This document shows positions 17,086-24,023 of a DNA stretch of 64,000 bases, one piece after another. The notes beneath the pieces were generated by a model, which was not told where the DNA came from, ran no database searches, and saw only the letters and a list, made by a program, of their open reading frames with translations. Each line of letters starts with the position of its first letter. The first letter of the stretch is position 1. Made by a program: the position numbers and the translations under genes. This stretch comes from Sphingomonas rhizophila (lineage in GTDB: Bacteria > Pseudomonadota > Alphaproteobacteria > Sphingomonadales > Sphingomonadaceae), in contig NZ_CP060717.1 of NCBI RefSeq assembly GCF_014396585.1, positions 1,612,001-1,676,000 of the forward strand, in the 5' to 3' direction.

Positions 17086-18622
17086 AGCGATCCTCCCCGG
17101 AATATCGGTTGTATTGGTCAAGCTCGGCGTAGCGGTCGTATTCCCGCTCCTGCGCGGGCATGAGGTAAGTCGGGAGGGCGCGGGCTTCGACGTGCTCGGC
17201 AAAGGTCAGCGCCAAGGCATCCGAATAGTCCGATGACGGCAGGCCGCGGGCGCGAAGGTGTTCCTTCCGCTCAAGCTGGATCGCGTTGTCGGCGTTGTAG
17301 CCATATTCCAGCGCGGTAAGGTCGTCGGACAGTCGGGTGATGTTTGGCAGGCATCCCCGCTCCAGCCAGGCGCGAAGGTTGGTGTACATCTCGGCTCGCT
17401 TGTTGGCGACGCGGACGCGGTTCACGCCATCCCAGTTCGCCTCGCGGCCCTTGGCGCCGAAGTTGATCTCAAAGATCGGTACGCTCTCGCCGAGAAGCTG
17501 TCTGAGGCGATCGATCACGCCGCCGGCGTTCGGACCGCCAGCATCGACCATGATTGCATCCGGAGAGTAGCGGGCAGCCTCCGCCGCGATGTCGCCGGCA
17601 ATTTCCATCGAGTTGGCGCCGTTCCAGACCTTCCACCGTCTAGATCGGGCATCCCTGCCCTGCCTGATTGCCAGGACCGAACTGTCATCGCCGAAACGGG
17701 CATGGTCGACCCCGAAGATGATCGGGTCGTTGGGAAGGATGGCGCTATCGCGTGAAGGCCGCTCCATCGCCGCCGAAACAGTTTCCGACGCGATGAACTG
17801 CATCGATGATGCCGACGGAAACAAGCCGCGGACCCGGACTTTCACGAAGTCGCTGTCCTCTCCGTACGTATCTACCAGTTCCTGGAGGTGCTGCTTGTTC
17901 GTGCCCTCCACAGTCCGGCTGTCGATGTGGCGGGTCTTCCAGAGATGCCTGTGCTTACTGAAGGCCTCTCTGAAACGACCCGTGTTGCGGCTCGGATTCC
18001 CGAAGGCGATCCAGATGATCTCGGTCTGTTCGTCGGTCAGCGCCCCCTCAGTCACCTCCCAGATGCGGTCGTGGATGTTGGACGCTTCGTCGTAGAAAAT
18101 GACGATGCGGCGGCCCTGATTGTGCAAGCCGGCGAAAGCCTCCGGCGAATGGATCGACCAAGGGATGAGATCAGCTCTCCAGCTTCGCTCGTGCCCCTTC
18201 TGCGTCGACGTGATCGAAGTGACGGACTGCCGAAACCAGCTCTTGGTGATCGAGAGATTGTGCCACTTGGCCAGCTCTGGCGACGTTTTGGTCTGAAGCT
18301 GTCCATCCGTGTTCGCGGTGATGACGATGCGAGTATCGGGGCAAGTGTCCAGCGCCCATTTGCAGAGCATGCCGATAGCGGCGGACTTGCCGGGGCCGTG
18401 ACCGGACGCGACGGCGATGCGGAGCGGTGTGAAGCGCGTTTCAGGGTTGCTCAGGTGATCCCCGATCTCGCGCATGACTTCGATCTGCCAACGACGGGGG
18501 CCTTCAATGCCCTGAAGCGCTCCCTCGCCCCACGGGAAGGCGTACAGCGCATAGCGGTAGGGATTGGCCGCAAACCCCGCGATGTCCTCTGCAAGGCGTC
18601 TCTGAGCGCCACCAGCCGTCAT
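17072..18622 (-). CDS. Phage terminase large subunit (TerL)
   Basis: 516 aa DNA-packaging motor. The ATPase domain has Walker A SGHGPGKS at 73-80 and Walker B IVIFYDEA at 173-180. The RNase-H-like nuclease domain begins near 300, with GVDHARFGDDSSVLAIR carrying the first acidic residue (D306) and a second segment IMVDAGGPNAGG. It ends at DRYDRH. The ATG overlaps the TerS stop (18619-18622), the usual TerS-TerL coupling. Motifs are intact, so the protein is probably functional. In phages it docks on a portal; no portal gene is present in this element. Confidence 0.92.
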   Translation of the reverse strand: MTAGGAQRRLAEDIAGFAANPYRYALYAFPWGEGALQGIEGPRRWQIEVMREIGDHLSNPETRFTPLRIAVASGHGPGKSAAIGMLCKWALDTCPDTRIVITANTDGQLQTKTSPELAKWHNLSITKSWFRQSVTSITSTQKGHERSWRADLIPWSIHSPEAFAGLHNQGRRIVIFYDEASNIHDRIWEVTEGALTDEQTEIIWIAFGNPSRNTGRFREAFSKHRHLWKTRHIDSRTVEGTNKQHLQELVDTYGEDSDFVKVRVRGLFPSASSMQFIASETVSAAMERPSRDSAILPNDPIIFGVDHARFGDDSSVLAIRQGRDARSRRWKVWNGANSMEIAGDIAAEAARYSPDAIMVDAGGPNAGGVIDRLRQLLGESVPIFEINFGAKGREANWDGVNRVRVANKRAEMYTNLRAWLERGCLPNITRLSDDLTALEYGYNADNAIQLERKEHLRARGLPSSDYSDALALTFAEHVEARALPTYLMPAQEREYDRYAELDQYNRYSGEDRYDRH

Positions 18623-19050
18623 CGCGAGGCATCCGGCAGTGCTGGCTGGTCTTGGCCTTCCAGCGCGCGTTGACGGCGCTTGTCGATGACCGCGGCCAGG
18701 TCGAAGGTGTGATCGACCGTCATGTCTATGCGGTCTCCGTATTTCGATGGCGCCTGCTTGCTCGCTCGCCACTGAAGGTTGCTGAGTTGGACCTTGGCCG
18801 CGGCGGCACTGTCACGATCGATCGCCGTCTTTGCGATGCGATCCATCTCCGCATCGAACCACTCGCCTTGGGCATTGCGAGCGTGGGTGTAGGCCGCAGC
18901 TAGCTTCTCGTCCCTGGCTACCCAATCGAGGAAAGTACGGACTGCCGGCATCCCTTCCGAGCGGCAGATTGCGGCCAGCGGTTCGCCAGCTTCCAGGCGC
19001 TCGAAGATGTTTTCCGCGACTTCGGTAGAGTACGTTGAGGGACGTGCCAT
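18619..19050 (-). CDS. Phage terminase small subunit-like protein (TerS)
   Basis: 143 aa beginning MARPSTYSTEVAENIFERLE. The N-terminal helix-turn-helix part (LAAICRSEGMPAVRTFLDWV) would recognise the packaging site; a helical middle (AAAYTHARNAQGEWFDAEMD, then IDRDSAAAAKVQLSNLQWRA) is typical of oligomerising TerS proteins. The stop overlaps the TerL ATG. The promoter region at 19051-19200 contains two TAGGTAAC repeats. A satellite-specific TerS can direct helper packaging to satellite DNA; that is inference here. Confidence 0.82.
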   Translation of the reverse strand: MARPSTYSTEVAENIFERLEAGEPLAAICRSEGMPAVRTFLDWVARDEKLAAAYTHARNAQGEWFDAEMDRIAKTAIDRDSAAAAKVQLSNLQWRASKQAPSKYGDRIDMTVDHTFDLAAVIDKRRQRALEGQDQPALPDASR

Positions 19051-19159
19051 GAGGACACGTTAAGAGGCTCACCACATGCTTGAATCGCGAAGCGCTCAGA
19101 GGCCGATTTTTGAGCGACAAGCTAGTTAGGCTTGTGGTTTGTGAGGGAACAAACCTTGC

Positions 19160-19178
19160 TAGGTAACGCATAGGTAAC
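19160..19178 (+). promoter_or_regulatory. Two direct TAGGTAAC repeats, 11 bp apart, upstream of terS
   Basis: TAGGTAAC at 19160-19167 and 19171-19178, start-to-start 11 bases (about one helical turn), 110-128 bases upstream of the leftward terS start. The same octamer recurs at 23708-23795 upstream of the leftward integrase operon. Placement on one face of the helix is what a dimeric or cooperative repressor/activator site would show. Confidence 0.6.
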
Positions 19179-19230
19179 TGACGGCCAATTCTCGCGCGTA
19201 ATTGTTTGAACGGAATACGTCGATTGCCGT

Positions 19231-19416
19231 TCAGCGAAGATGGCAGATTCCCTTGCGACGAGAGTTGCTTTGCTCCGCGTGATGGTTCGTTAGAGCGAGA
19301 TGCAGGCGCGAATGAGCCTCGATCGTGAGGTTCGAGACGCCCATTATGACGAGGCCACGCTGCACAGGGGCGAGATCGCGATGCTCCAGCGCCCTCGCGT
19401 GCGCGCGCCCGATCAC
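19231..19416 (-). CDS. Possible small protein (weak)
   Basis: 61 codons starting MIGRAHARALEHRDLAPVQR, 12 bases after the DUF3631 ATPase stop, same direction. It has an EAHSRLHLALTNHHAEQSNS stretch. No recognised family; the frame may be fortuitous. Spacing after the upstream gene is the main reason to list it. Confidence 0.3.
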   Translation of the reverse strand: MIGRAHARALEHRDLAPVQRGLVIMGVSNLTIEAHSRLHLALTNHHAEQSNSRRKGICHLR

Positions 19417-19428
19417 TGCGGAAATGGG

Positions 19429-20640
19429 TCATCCCTTGGCCTCCAAGTAGGCGTTTGTTGCGGATGTTGCGGATGTTGCGGTTCTCAGACGAGACGCTGG
19501 GGAAGCGTCCACAGTTGCCCCCGAACTCGCCTCGTATCCAACGTATCCTAAGGATTGGGGTAGATACCGTGACCAAGCATCAGCAAAGTCCGATCGAGCG
19601 TAGCCCTTGGGTGTCGATCCGCTCAAACGAATGGTCGTTGGCCTGATCTCGTAGTCCCGGAGTCGCTTTGCGAGACCTCGGTCATCCAGTGGCTTTCCGC
19701 GAATGTCACCCCATGGAGACTCTTCAATGGCATGGAGGCCTTCGAGAATGTCCTTCGTGCGAAGAAGGGAGGGTCGATCGCCGACAACATCGGGCCTATC
19801 GAAGATGGTGCGGATGTCCAGGAGCAGCCTTACTCCCTGGCTAGGAGTGCTCTCCTTAGATGCCGCAACGAGCGCAACAGCCGCCGCACGAGCGGCGTTG
19901 GGCCAATCTCCGCCAGCCAAGTCCGCAACGGCTAACAGCGGCTCCCAGACGTCAGCATCGCGGTCCTGAATCGCGGCAGGAATCTCAGGCCACATCGCAC
20001 TTGCGTCAGACCTGACGATATTGGCCCAACTCTCAATCGCCTCCTTGAGACGCGTTCCCTCTGGCTCGTGTAGACGCCTCCGAAAAGGCTCCACGCGCTC
20101 GCTCGGCGCCCGACGCCGCATTCGAACAATTACGGAGCGGGTCAGAATTGTGTCGGGAAGATTTCCAAGACCGGCCATCGCCAGCGGACAAAATGCCGGT
20201 ATCTCCTCCGTCTCGATTTGCTTCCCTTTAACAACACAGCGACCGGCCTTCGCGCCACGACGGTGGCCAGCGTTGAGCAGGCCGCGAATTTCTTCGTTGT
20301 CCTTGGCCTTTGGTCCAAAGACGGTGTCGATCTCGTCAAAGAGAATGGTCGGCATGCCCTCTAGAGCTCCCACCTTCCGAAACAGGTACGCCGGAGTGAC
20401 GTTCACTGCCTCAACGGGCCGAGGGACGAGCAATTCGGTGACCTCAAGAGCGCGCGTTTTCCCACTCCCTGGCTCCGGAGAAAGGAATGCAATCCGTGGT
20501 GTCGATTCCCAAGCTTCCATCAGATGGCAGTGAATAATCCACAGTGTGTGCGCGACCTTAGTTTCGGCTGAAGGATACGCTACGAACCTGCCCAAGAAGC
20601 CGGAAACCTGATCAAGTAGCTGCGCTGGAGAGTGTGTCAT
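19429..20640 (-). CDS. DUF3631-type P-loop ATPase (phage/plasmid primase-helicase-associated)
   Basis: 403 aa from the ATG at 20640. Walker A PEPGSGKT lies at 55-62, Walker B MPTILFDEID near 97-105, then LNAGHRRGAKAGRCVVKGK and FCPLAMAGLGNLPDTILTRS with sensor-type residues, as in DUF3631 ATPases found behind primase domains of phages and satellites. Here the primase part is absent and the ATPase stands alone. A low-complexity tail (TATSATSATN) comes from GCGGATGTT repeats at 19458-19480. The ATG overlaps the upstream gene's TGA. Likely serves element replication. Confidence 0.8.
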   Translation of the reverse strand: MTHSPAQLLDQVSGFLGRFVAYPSAETKVAHTLWIIHCHLMEAWESTPRIAFLSPEPGSGKTRALEVTELLVPRPVEAVNVTPAYLFRKVGALEGMPTILFDEIDTVFGPKAKDNEEIRGLLNAGHRRGAKAGRCVVKGKQIETEEIPAFCPLAMAGLGNLPDTILTRSVIVRMRRRAPSERVEPFRRRLHEPEGTRLKEAIESWANIVRSDASAMWPEIPAAIQDRDADVWEPLLAVADLAGGDWPNAARAAAVALVAASKESTPSQGVRLLLDIRTIFDRPDVVGDRPSLLRTKDILEGLHAIEESPWGDIRGKPLDDRGLAKRLRDYEIRPTTIRLSGSTPKGYARSDFADAWSRYLPQSLGYVGYEASSGATVDASPASRLRTATSATSATNAYLEAKG

Positions 20641-20930
20641 TGACCCGCCTCCTCGCGCTCGAAGCAATCAGCGGCGACAAAGATGCGAACTATCGCGTTC
20701 GCAATGTCTCGGAGTTGATCGGCCTGCGCATTTGCGAAGCACCACCGGTTAGCCGCCTCATTGGCGAACCAAAAGAGCTCGCGCGCAGCTTCCGATGACG
20801 CTCTGATTGCCCTAGCGGCGGCTTTGTCGCGACCTCGACAGAGGCGGCGTCGCAGATGCTTTAGTTCTCCACTCTCCCAAGGTCGGAAGAGCTCTACAGG
20901 GTCTGCAAGGCGGCTGAGGGGCGCGTTCAT
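20637..20930 (-). CDS. Hypothetical protein in the AlpA-DUF3631 operon
   Basis: 97 aa from the ATG at 20930 (MNAPLSRLADPVELFRPWES). Basic and helical, with KHLRRRLCRGRDKAAARAIR and two Cys; ends FVAADCFEREEAGQ. The ATG overlaps the stop of the 56-aa gene upstream and its stop overlaps the DUF3631 ATG, so translation of the four genes is chained. No family recognised. Confidence 0.65.
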   Translation of the reverse strand: MNAPLSRLADPVELFRPWESGELKHLRRRLCRGRDKAAARAIRASSEAARELFWFANEAANRWCFANAQADQLRDIANAIVRIFVAADCFEREEAGQ

Positions 20931-21097
20931 GGCCGTGCCTCGATCCATACGCCGCCGCAATTGCACCGCGGGCGCCGAAGCGAGCGGATTGAACGGCGAT
21001 TCCTGATGCTGTAGAAGATGCTGGTCTGTTGCTGGCTAGCGATCAGATTGAGGGAGTCCTGCCAGGGGCTCCCTTTTCGATTGAGCCGGCCGCTCAT
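20927..21097 (-). CDS. 56-aa protein with a CxCGG motif, between the AlpA-like gene and the 97-aa gene
   Basis: Short gene starting MSGRLNRKGSPWQDSLNLIA and ending RRPRCNCGGVWIEARP. The ATG (21095-21097) overlaps the AlpA-like TGA (21094-21096) and its TGA overlaps the next ATG (20927-20930), so it fits exactly into an ATGA chain, which strongly supports that it is real. The Cys-x-Cys-Gly-Gly near the end could bind metal together with a partner. Function unknown. Confidence 0.7.
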   Translation of the reverse strand: MSGRLNRKGSPWQDSLNLIASQQQTSIFYSIRNRRSIRSLRRPRCNCGGVWIEARP

Positions 21098-21291
21098 GCC
21101 GCGGCTCGCTCAGCTATGCGTTCAGAAATCCAAGCGTCGATTTCTTCTGCAGGCCATGCGATCGCGCGGGCATTTGGCCCGAGCTTCACTGGCTTTGGAA
21201 AGGTGCCCGCCGAGATCGCCGCGTAAAGTCCGCTACGGCTCAAGCCCGTGCGTTGAAGTGCTTCAGGAAGTCGAAGAAGTTGCATTGCCAT
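21094..21291 (-). CDS. AlpA-family DNA-binding regulator
   Basis: 65 aa, MAMQLLRLPEALQRTGLSRS. A winged helix-turn-helix of the AlpA/MerR-like kind: RTGLSRSGLYAAISAGTFPK, then VKLGPNARAIAWPAEEIDAW. AlpA proteins regulate integrase/excision genes of P4-like and CP4-57-like elements. It heads the coupled operon running to the DUF3631 ATPase. It is the obvious element-encoded candidate to bind the TAGGTAAC sites, which is inference. Confidence 0.87.
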   Translation of the reverse strand: MAMQLLRLPEALQRTGLSRSGLYAAISAGTFPKPVKLGPNARAIAWPAEEIDAWISERIAERAAA

Positions 21292-21355
21292 TGCTCCACT
21301 GAGTCCAATGGCATCTTGAGGTACTCACATTTTTGCGAGTTTGAATCGCGATCAC

Positions 21356-21369
21356 GGTTGGTCGCAACC
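21356..21369. promoter_or_regulatory. Small dyad upstream of the alpA operon
   Basis: GGTTG-GTCG-CAACC inverted repeat, 65-78 bases upstream of the alpA start and just beyond the end of the leftward 196-aa gene. No T-run follows, so an operator is as likely as a terminator. Confidence 0.3.
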
Positions 21370-21373
21370 AAAA

Positions 21374-21964
21374 TTAGATTAGCTGGGCGCTGCCCGCTGC
21401 CATCTTCCGAATTTCAACCTGACACTCGGCTTCGGTCATCGATCGTCCAGCGATCGTCGCTTCGCGCAAATCGATGCTATCCTCGGCCTCGGCATCGCAA
21501 TCATCGAACCATTTTCGTACCTGCTGCCAGGTCACTTTCGGACGTTGGGCGCGCTCCGGAGATTCGTTGAATAATTGCGCGACCCGCTTGCTTGCCGCTT
21601 TGGTGTCCATGTCGAAATGGGGCCGAAGAAGAGCGACCGCCTTTGCGACAAGGAACCGTCCGATCCGCTCCCACTCATTCAGTTTCACGCCCGAACGCGA
21701 CTTCACGCCCTCAAAGGTCAATGGGCTTCTGCGCCCGCCCGAAAGTGCGCTTTGGACGGCAAGCAAGCAATGACGCGCGAAGTGCAATTGCTGTGAGGTG
21801 AGAGGGAGCCGATTGAGCGCGACCATCAACCAGAACAGCGTCTCCTCCCCGGTGTCGATGATGGCGTGATTACGCGCGGCTCCAGTACTTAGCAGACTTT
21901 CATACAGTTGATTGGTGTCGCCCAATCCTCGCGCGAGCCTTTCATCAAATTCTGCCAAGGTCAT
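21374..21964 (-). CDS. Hypothetical protein downstream of the integrase
   Basis: 196 aa from the ATG at 21964 (MTLAEFDERLARGLGDTNQL); the longer frame from 22078 would overlap the integrase. Helical, with HAIIDTGEETLFWLMVALNR and a basic middle (GRFLVAKAVALLRPHFDMDT), ending CQVEIRKMAAGSAQLI. No family recognised. It follows the integrase by 37 bases in the same direction and may be co-expressed with it. Confidence 0.55.
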   Translation of the reverse strand: MTLAEFDERLARGLGDTNQLYESLLSTGAARNHAIIDTGEETLFWLMVALNRLPLTSQQLHFARHCLLAVQSALSGGRRSPLTFEGVKSRSGVKLNEWERIGRFLVAKAVALLRPHFDMDTKAASKRVAQLFNESPERAQRPKVTWQQVRKWFDDCDAEAEDSIDLREATIAGRSMTEAECQVEIRKMAAGSAQLI

Positions 21965-22001
21965 AGTCAGATCAATTGGCACCTGCTCGAAGATGTCTTC
22001 C

Positions 22002-23162
22002 TCAGCCACGGATCGAAACAACCGTACTGCCCGATGCTCCGTCAATTGCGCGGGCAAGGTCAGCCGCCCACCGATCAAGCGCGCTGCGCTTCTCTGGTGC
22101 GTAGCTGTGGAGTGCGTAGACCTTTGCTGTGACGCCCTTCACCGCATGATTGAGGATGCGACCGACGACTTCTTCTGACACGCCAAGGCGGACCATATGC
22201 GTGGCCGCAGTCCTGCGAAGATCGTGCAGCGTCCAAGGCTTCAATACCGCACCCGATGCCTTCAAAAACTTGTCGAGCCGAGCCTTACCTTTGGCAAAGC
22301 CGCTGATGTGGGTCTCGCCATCCGACGTGAACACAAACGGGCCGATCCGCGGGACGGCCTTCAGGATTTCAACGACGGGCCGCGAGAGTGGCACAAGCGT
22401 CGCCCGATCGCCTTTCGTGTCCTCAGCGGTAAGCGTCCACGTCCCTGCATCCAGGTCGACCGCATCCCATCGCATCGCCGCAACTTCCGTCCGGCGCTGC
22501 GCGGTCAGTTGAAGCACACGAACGTATGGGCCGAACGGATAACCCATGTGTTCGGCAGCTTCCCACACCGCTTTGCTCTCGTTCATATCGAGAACGCGGT
22601 CACGCGGCGTTTCGGACTTCGGCTTCTCGATACCCTCGATTGGCGACGCTTCGATCCAGTCGCGCGAAAGGGCGAAGCGAAAGATCGTCTTCACTTGCGA
22701 GAGCACCCGATTGGGAAGCACGTCCCCTTCGATACCCTCGATCAGTTCGCGAACGTCAGACCGTTTGATGCTCTGAATTTTGCGCTCTCCCCAAGTCGGC
22801 AGCACGTGCATCTCCAGGCGGCGCTCTTGGAGCTTCCAGCTATCATTCTTTGGCTTGGCGACCTTCTCGATCCAAGTCTCCGCCACGGCGCCGAAGGTGC
22901 GGTCCAGCGCGTCGGTCGTGCCGTCGCTCGCCAAGGCTTCCAGAATGCGCTCAGCGGCCTTCCTGGCGGCTGCCAAGCCCATCGGCGGATAAGTGCCGAC
23001 CTTCTTGTTCAACACCTTCGGACCAACACGGCGTCGTACGATCCACGTCTTCTTGCCCGAAGAGCCGATGCGAAGCCGCAGCCCTGTCACCTTGTGATCG
23101 GGATGCTCGGCTTGGCCGGCGACTGGCGGCTTCAGCGCCGCGATCTTCGCATCGGTCAGCAT
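22002..23162 (-). CDS. Tyrosine recombinase/integrase of the element
   Basis: 386 aa. An N-terminal DUF4102-like arm-binding part (LTDAKIAALKPP, TGLRLRIGSSGKKTWIVRRR) is followed by a core-binding domain (about 88-170) and the catalytic domain with QRRTEVAAMRWDAVDL (Arg near 223), HDLRRTAATHM (HxxR at 313-316), LNHAVKGVTAKVYALHSY (catalytic Tyr 349 or 354). This is the P4-type integrase class that targets tRNA 3' ends, matching the 45-bp repeats. It lies at the end away from the intact tRNA, and is preceded closely by the 157-aa gene. Confidence 0.94.
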   Translation of the reverse strand: MLTDAKIAALKPPVAGQAEHPDHKVTGLRLRIGSSGKKTWIVRRRVGPKVLNKKVGTYPPMGLAAARKAAERILEALASDGTTDALDRTFGAVAETWIEKVAKPKNDSWKLQERRLEMHVLPTWGERKIQSIKRSDVRELIEGIEGDVLPNRVLSQVKTIFRFALSRDWIEASPIEGIEKPKSETPRDRVLDMNESKAVWEAAEHMGYPFGPYVRVLQLTAQRRTEVAAMRWDAVDLDAGTWTLTAEDTKGDRATLVPLSRPVVEILKAVPRIGPFVFTSDGETHISGFAKGKARLDKFLKASGAVLKPWTLHDLRRTAATHMVRLGVSEEVVGRILNHAVKGVTAKVYALHSYAPEKRSALDRWAADLARAIDGASGSTVVSIRG

Positions 23163-23165
23163 GGC

Positions 23166-23639
23166 TCAAGCCGCTTTCGCAACATGGCCGGTCCGCAACC
23201 GGCGACGCTCTGACACAATGCATTCGGACCTGTGGAAAATGCCCACGTTTTCGTTGTGATCGACTTCGTCACACATGAAATCAAACAGCGTGTCCGAGGC
23301 GATCGAGACCGCCTTAACCTCCTCGGCTGTCATCTCGCTATTCGGATCGGTGATGCAGTTGATGTGAAACTGTAGGATCAGGGCATCCACCCAAGTGGTA
23401 GGCACTTGATGTAGGATCGCCAGCCGGAGCGCATCGGTTTCGCCGCTGTTCTGGAGCATAGCGTCGCGATATCGAAACTGAAGAAGTCGCTCGCTTTCGT
23501 TCTTATCCGAGAGTGCGGTGGAAGCCTCGTCGACCCGATTATACTCTTCCCAGGCGCGCTCGTATCGCTCGTGCATTGCTTCGATCAGCGACTGATAGTT
23601 GGCCGCTTTAGGTTCATTGGATAGATTGGGAGTAGCCAT
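23166..23639 (-). CDS. Hypothetical protein upstream of the integrase
   Basis: 157 aa, MATPNLSNEPKAANYQSLIE. Helical, with YERAWEEYNRVDEASTALSD and LQFHINCITDPNSEMTAEEV; two Cys near the end (DFMCDEVDHNENVG, RSECIVSERRR). Its stop is three bases before the integrase ATG, so the pair is co-transcribed. The leader upstream contains four TAGGTAAC-type sites. It is larger than typical excisionases and has no obvious helix-turn-helix. Function unknown. Confidence 0.6.
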   Translation of the reverse strand: MATPNLSNEPKAANYQSLIEAMHERYERAWEEYNRVDEASTALSDKNESERLLQFRYRDAMLQNSGETDALRLAILHQVPTTWVDALILQFHINCITDPNSEMTAEEVKAVSIASDTLFDFMCDEVDHNENVGIFHRSECIVSERRRLRTGHVAKAA

Positions 23640-23707
23640 TGATCGTCTCCTAAGGACGGTTTTGGTCAGGGGCGGCCCAGCGGTACCAGCGCTGTGTCGT
23701 CCCGCCT

Positions 23708-23795
23708 GTTACCTACTGAGTAGCCTGACATGTGGCCGCTGATATGACCCCGTGTCTGGTTACCTAGCTGGCGAGCAGGTAACGATTTAGGTAAC
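23708..23795. promoter_or_regulatory. Cluster of four TAGGTAAC/GTTACCTA sites upstream of the integrase operon, next to attR
   Basis: GTTACCTA at 23708-23715 and 23759-23766 (one orientation), CAGGTAAC at 23776-23783 and TAGGTAAC at 23788-23795 (opposite orientation, 12 bases apart). They lie 69-156 bases upstream of the leftward 157-aa gene and within 190 bases of attR. They could be operators shared with the terminase promoter, or arm-type integrase sites. The rest of 23640-23893 shows no gene. Confidence 0.6.
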
Positions 23796-23893
23796 AAAAC
23801 TCAAAACACTACGCAACCCCCTCGGACTTATCTGGACGGTTTACAGAGGGGAGATGGACAGACTTGGACGTTGGCGCACACTAGCTGGCAAGG

Positions 23894-23938
23894 CTTCTAA
23901 GCATGAGGTCGCTGGTTCGAATCCAGCCGGGCGCGCCA
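23894..23938 (+). repeat. attR: 45-bp direct repeat of the tRNA-Arg 3' end
   Basis: Exact copy of 9772-9816 (anticodon loop to CCA) without the 5' half of the tRNA, so it is not itself a tRNA gene. It marks the right end of the integrated element; chromosomal sequence resumes at 23939. Confidence 0.93.
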
Positions 23939-24023
23939 TTCCCGTTCAACGAGGCGGGCACGAACCCACGACTAGGTGACTTTCCCGATATGACCGCGGC
24001 CGTTGCCGGGTGAAGGTCGCGGG

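Larger units (their letters stand above)
19051..19428. other. Gene-poor stretch with the terminase-operon promoter region
   Basis: 378 bases between TerS and the DUF3631 ATPase. It contains the TAGGTAAC pair at 19160-19178 and a possible 61-codon reading frame on the minus strand (19231-19416, listed separately). I see no tRNA, no clear terminator hairpin with a T-run, and no other credible gene. Confidence 0.6.
9772..23938. mobile_element. Integrated element in tRNA-Arg(TCT): candidate phage satellite or reduced prophage
   Basis: About 14.1 kb between 45-bp att repeats. It encodes a tyrosine integrase near the right end, an AlpA-like regulator, a DUF3631-type ATPase, TerS, TerL and a scaffold-like protein. 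To the left lies cargo: SIR2-like protein, secreted-protein operon, PEPxxWA-CTERM protein and unknown genes. No gene for portal, major capsid, head protease, neck, tail or lysis was found. Almost all genes except the SIR2-like and PEP-CTERM ones run leftward. Composition in the cargo half (more A/T-rich intergenic DNA) is visibly unlike the surrounding chromosome. Whether it is a satellite with its own packaging genes or a decayed prophage cannot be settled from one copy. Confidence 0.88.

Noticed and set aside
19458-19480. GCGGATGTT tandem repeat as a CRISPR or regulatory array
   Set aside because: Only about three 9-base units, in frame inside the ATPase gene's 3' end, coding for a low-complexity tail.
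18812-19576. A 254-codon minus-strand frame beginning in the DUF3631 gene
   Set aside because: It overlaps terS and the DUF3631 gene in other frames and shows no family feature.
23894-23938. A second tRNA-Arg gene
   Set aside because: Only the 3' half is present; acceptor 5' strand and D arm are missing. It is attR.
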